Shown one piece after another: positions 61,681 to 64,000 of a stretch of DNA of 64,000 nucleotides. The stretch comes from Rhodopirellula europaea 6C (GTDB lineage: Bacteria; Planctomycetota; Planctomycetia; Pirellulales; Pirellulaceae). How positions within the stretch are numbered: the first letter of the stretch is position 1; every line of letters starts with the position of its first letter. Position numbers and translations under genes: made by a program. Below the pieces are notes generated by a model. The model was not told where the DNA came from and did no database searches. It saw nothing but the letters and a program-made list of their open reading frames with translations. The stretch spans positions 331,382-395,381 of the forward strand of contig NZ_ANMO01000216.1 in NCBI RefSeq assembly GCF_000338295.1. Reading direction: 5' to 3'.

Positions 61681-64000
61681 ATGCGGTCTAGGAGTACCGT
61701 TCAATCAAATCAACAAGATTTTGCAGCGAAGAGGGGCACGTTGGAGCGTTTGAGGGAGAATCATGAGCGACTTGCGGAGCATTTCGCGGCGAATGGTTCG
61801 GTCGGTCGAGACGAGGCACATCAAGATCGTAACGGTGGCGGTCCCGTAAAGCCGCAGTATTTTTTGGATCACGGATTAAGCCGCGAGGAATGCGAGTCGC
61901 TTCGTGAAGCCGTTCAGGAAGGTTTACAACGGCGGTCGCTGGATTCGTTCGATTGGCAGACCTCGTATTTGCCGTTGGTTGTTTGTGCGGTGGAGGTGGG
62001 ATACGAGTACGCGGGCAACGGGACTGACTTTTGGCCTCGATTGACCGAGGAACTCAGTCACTCGTTTAGCGTCGACGACCGGACGCGGTTGTCAAATTGG
62101 TTCACGAAGGCCAGTGCGAAGTACGGCGGCGTTTCGCCCGGTGAAAGCGATTGGGAGCAGGCATTTTGCCATATCGCTTGGCCAATTACGCATGCGGTGG
62201 CCGCCAAAGATATTCGCCGGCCGTTCGCGGATTGCCTGCGTCGGTTTCGTCGTGATGTGACGAACGAATCGCTGAAGGATGAGACGATCGTTTCGGACTT
62301 GGCGAAGATCGCGACGCCGGTGGGTTCACGTCGGTTTCGGACTTGGATGCGGCGGCAAGAAGTGGTCGCGGGGATTGTTCGCGATTTGTTGGGTGGGAAA
62401 CCGCTGGACGAGGTGGGGCTGTTTTCTAAGTCGTTCCGCGATCGCTTGATTGACGACCTTCGCAGTGAACCAGAAATTCGTCGAGCCGTTCGGCAGGTGG
62501 AGTCGGGACGCATAAAAAAGCCAAACAGTGGTGAATCGACTGCGACGGCCGATGAAGTCGAGTACCGCTTTGGTGAGTTTTTCTTAAGGCAGGACGAAGA
62601 CGGCGGTTTGGAGCTTTGCGGCGAGATGCCGGAGTTGCCCAAGACGATCCAGCGGTCGTTGAGGCCGATCCGTGGCCGATGGAAAGCTCGGCCTTGGGGC
62701 CGCGGCGGTGCGAGTCCCATTCCGGCGGATTGCTTGCGTTCGACGCGAGGTCATTTCTACGTCAATTTCAGCTACTTGGCCGGGGCCGATCACCGGACAC
62801 CTTTTTTTGCGGGCGTTGATGAACTGTCGGTGGACCAGGACGCAAAACGCTGGCTTGATAGCGTTCGGTTTCCTGCGGCGGAGATGTTGGCTTTCTCGCC
62901 GATGCAAGCTGCCGACGATACTTCTCACGCCATCGCCGGGCGTACGCCACATTGTGGACGCATTTGGGTGGCCGCTCGCCGTGGTGCGATTGAGTTGCTT
63001 CGGAAAGAGAAAGAGGACGACGAATTATATTGCCAGTTGGTCGGGACAATCGAAGGTGGCGAGGTTTACGAGTTTGATGCTGACAACGCGGACGTTCGTG
63101 AGTGGTTGGGGTGGCCTCCCGCCAATGCAACCGCGATCGACGCGGGACCGACGTTTGATTGGCTGCGTCCTTCGCCAATTTCGATCGGCGCTAAAAACCT
63201 GCCGATCTTCACGACCGATGACGAGATTGGCCTTACGGTCACGGGTGAGCAGCCGATTGAGTTGATTCTGAAGAAGGGAGCCAACGAACTGGTTCGCGAA
63301 ACCGTTTCGTCTGTGGCGTTGCTGTCGCTCGGGTCGAAAGGGGCTTACGAGTTGATCGTTCGTCGTGACGGCAAAGACGACGAGTCGTTCTCGTTCGTCA
63401 TCGTGGACGAGAAAGGTGATGGGTTCATCGAACCGGATCCCGAAACGCCCTGGCATGCGATCGTCTCGCACGTCGATGCTGGTGAGACGACGCTGTCTCG
63501 CAAGGATCTGTTCAATCGCCGTTTGAACTTGGACATCATCGGTGATCGCGGGATTGAGAATTTGCAAGCCAAGTTGACCCTGAATCCTGGCGAAGCCGTT
63601 GCGACGATGCGGCTGGATCGAATACCGACACGCATCGCGGCCAATGATCCGGTCTGGGACAAGCTTTGCGAACGCTTGCCGCCTTCGGTCTTGAAGTCAC
63701 CATGCGACCTGTCGCTCAGCGTCGAGATCGAAAGTCTGTCGCACGACACTTGGCTGTTGGAGGCGGAACTGCAAGAACTTTGGTGGCAGGACGACGAAGA
63801 GGGTTTGCCGATCGCGGTCAGTGACAACGGTCCCTTGGAAGTTCAACACCACTGCGTCATCAAGGGCGTCTGCGTCGACCAGCCGACCGAAGGCGATCCA
63901 TACATTTCGGTGGCAACGGACGGGGAAGGCAACAACCTGAATTTCGATGCCCGCGTCGGTGTTCTGGGCGATGCGTTTTTGAGTCGCCAACCTCATTCAC
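61681..64000 (+). CDS. Large protein, N-terminal 773 residues; possibly YjiT/DruH-like defence protein
   Basis: Open from ATG 61681 to the right edge with no stop; an earlier in-frame TTG at 61645 exists. The first ~45 residues are polar. Residues ~50-190 form a helical domain including YFLDHGLSREECESL, YEYAGNGTDFWPRLTEEL, WEQAFCHIAWPITHAVA and IRRPFADCLRRF. From ~340 there is a beta-rich part (GHFYVNFSYLAGADHRTPFFAG, IFTTDDEIGLTV, AYELIVRRDGKD). To my memory, the FWPRL and IAWPITHA blocks are shared with the YjiT/STY4851 family, which I associate with DruH of Druantia type III defence. This is an unverified recollection, so no symbol is given. Codon use is normal and the gene looks intact. 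Confidence 0.7.
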   Translation, partial: MRSRSTVQSNQQDFAAKRGTLERLRENHERLAEHFAANGSVGRDEAHQDRNGGGPVKPQYFLDHGLSREECESLREAVQEGLQRRSLDSFDWQTSYLPLVVCAVEVGYEYAGNGTDFWPRLTEELSHSFSVDDRTRLSNWFTKASAKYGGVSPGESDWEQAFCHIAWPITHAVAAKDIRRPFADCLRRFRRDVTNESLKDETIVSDLAKIATPVGSRRFRTWMRRQEVVAGIVRDLLGGKPLDEVGLFSKSFRDRLIDDLRSEPEIRRAVRQVESGRIKKPNSGESTATADEVEYRFGEFFLRQDEDGGLELCGEMPELPKTIQRSLRPIRGRWKARPWGRGGASPIPADCLRSTRGHFYVNFSYLAGADHRTPFFAGVDELSVDQDAKRWLDSVRFPAAEMLAFSPMQAADDTSHAIAGRTPHCGRIWVAARRGAIELLRKEKEDDELYCQLVGTIEGGEVYEFDADNADVREWLGWPPANATAIDAGPTFDWLRPSPISIGAKNLPIFTTDDEIGLTVTGEQPIELILKKGANELVRETVSSVALLSLGSKGAYELIVRRDGKDDESFSFVIVDEKGDGFIEPDPETPWHAIVSHVDAGETTLSRKDLFNRRLNLDIIGDRGIENLQAKLTLNPGEAVATMRLDRIPTRIAANDPVWDKLCERLPPSVLKSPCDLSLSVEIESLSHDTWLLEAELQELWWQDDEEGLPIAVSDNGPLEVQHHCVIKGVCVDQPTEGDPYISVATDGEGNNLNFDARVGVLGDAFLSRQPHS

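Noticed and set aside
61655..61753. A 32-codon ORF (MVLSIKEIVCGLG...) overlapping the start of the large gene
   Set aside because: Short, in another frame of the large gene's first codons, no supporting signal; a translational leader is conceivable but unsupported.

Overview
The window reads as a chromosomal piece of a planctomycete of the Rhodopirellula/Pirellula group. The basis is the gene families: DUF1501, DUF1552, DUF1592 and DUF1559 proteins, a giant beta-propeller/HEAT/cytochrome c protein of the Pirellula/Verrucomicrobium type, a sulfatase, VCBS/ASPIC lipoproteins, a planctomycete-type ECF sigma factor and a DUF1573 protein. All names come from reading motifs in the sequence; no database search was possible.

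Positions 1-51,400 look like ordinary core chromosome. 1-7.9 kb: the end of a DUF1501 gene, a zinc-ribbon membrane protein, an AI-2E-type permease and the large propeller/cytochrome protein. 8-12.5 kb: housekeeping genes (rlmN, scpB, an ECF sigma factor, ruvB, a PH-domain protein). 12.5-23.1 kb: sulfatase, LptD/OstA-like outer-membrane protein coupled to a diacylglycerol-kinase-like gene, YbhN-type membrane protein, class III cyclase, a small exported protein and a membrane P-loop ATPase. 23.3-28.5 kb: an apparent korA-korB-cysK-gdhA operon centred on 2-oxoglutarate and amino-acid metabolism. 28.6-36.2 kb: two DUF1559 pseudopilin operons, each with small lipoproteins, on either side of a TPR/VCBS lipoprotein; both operons share a conserved upstream leader. 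36.8-40.7 kb: a DUF1552/DUF1592 pair. 40.9-44.8 kb: polysaccharide genes (WecA/MraY-like transferase, O-antigen ligase-like protein). 44.8-51.4 kb: DUF1573 protein, a metallophosphatase-like/multiheme lipoprotein and a LolD/LolCE-type ABC exporter.

From a CAT-anticodon tRNA gene at 51,687-51,760 to the right edge, the sequence looks like an integrated element. A tyrosine integrase abuts the tRNA, and its last codons are written antisense inside the tRNA. Upstream of it lie an HTH protein, a helicase-like ATPase, a CHC2/Toprim primase and a hypothetical gene, all on the minus strand: a P4-like replication module. A cluster of six GAAACG hexamers upstream may be its origin or operator. The element also carries a dead IS630-type insertion sequence with both ends intact, an orphan gene, a decayed type I restriction HsdR remnant and a small zinc-ribbon gene. 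Its last gene is a large plus-strand ORF running off the window that may be a YjiT/DruH-like defence protein. The cargo after about 59 kb is the least described part of the window.

Palindromic intergenic repeats of at least two sequence families, both with a hairpin-in-each-arm design, occur at 12,487-12,563 and twice at 48,579-48,919. No CRISPR array or rRNA gene was seen.
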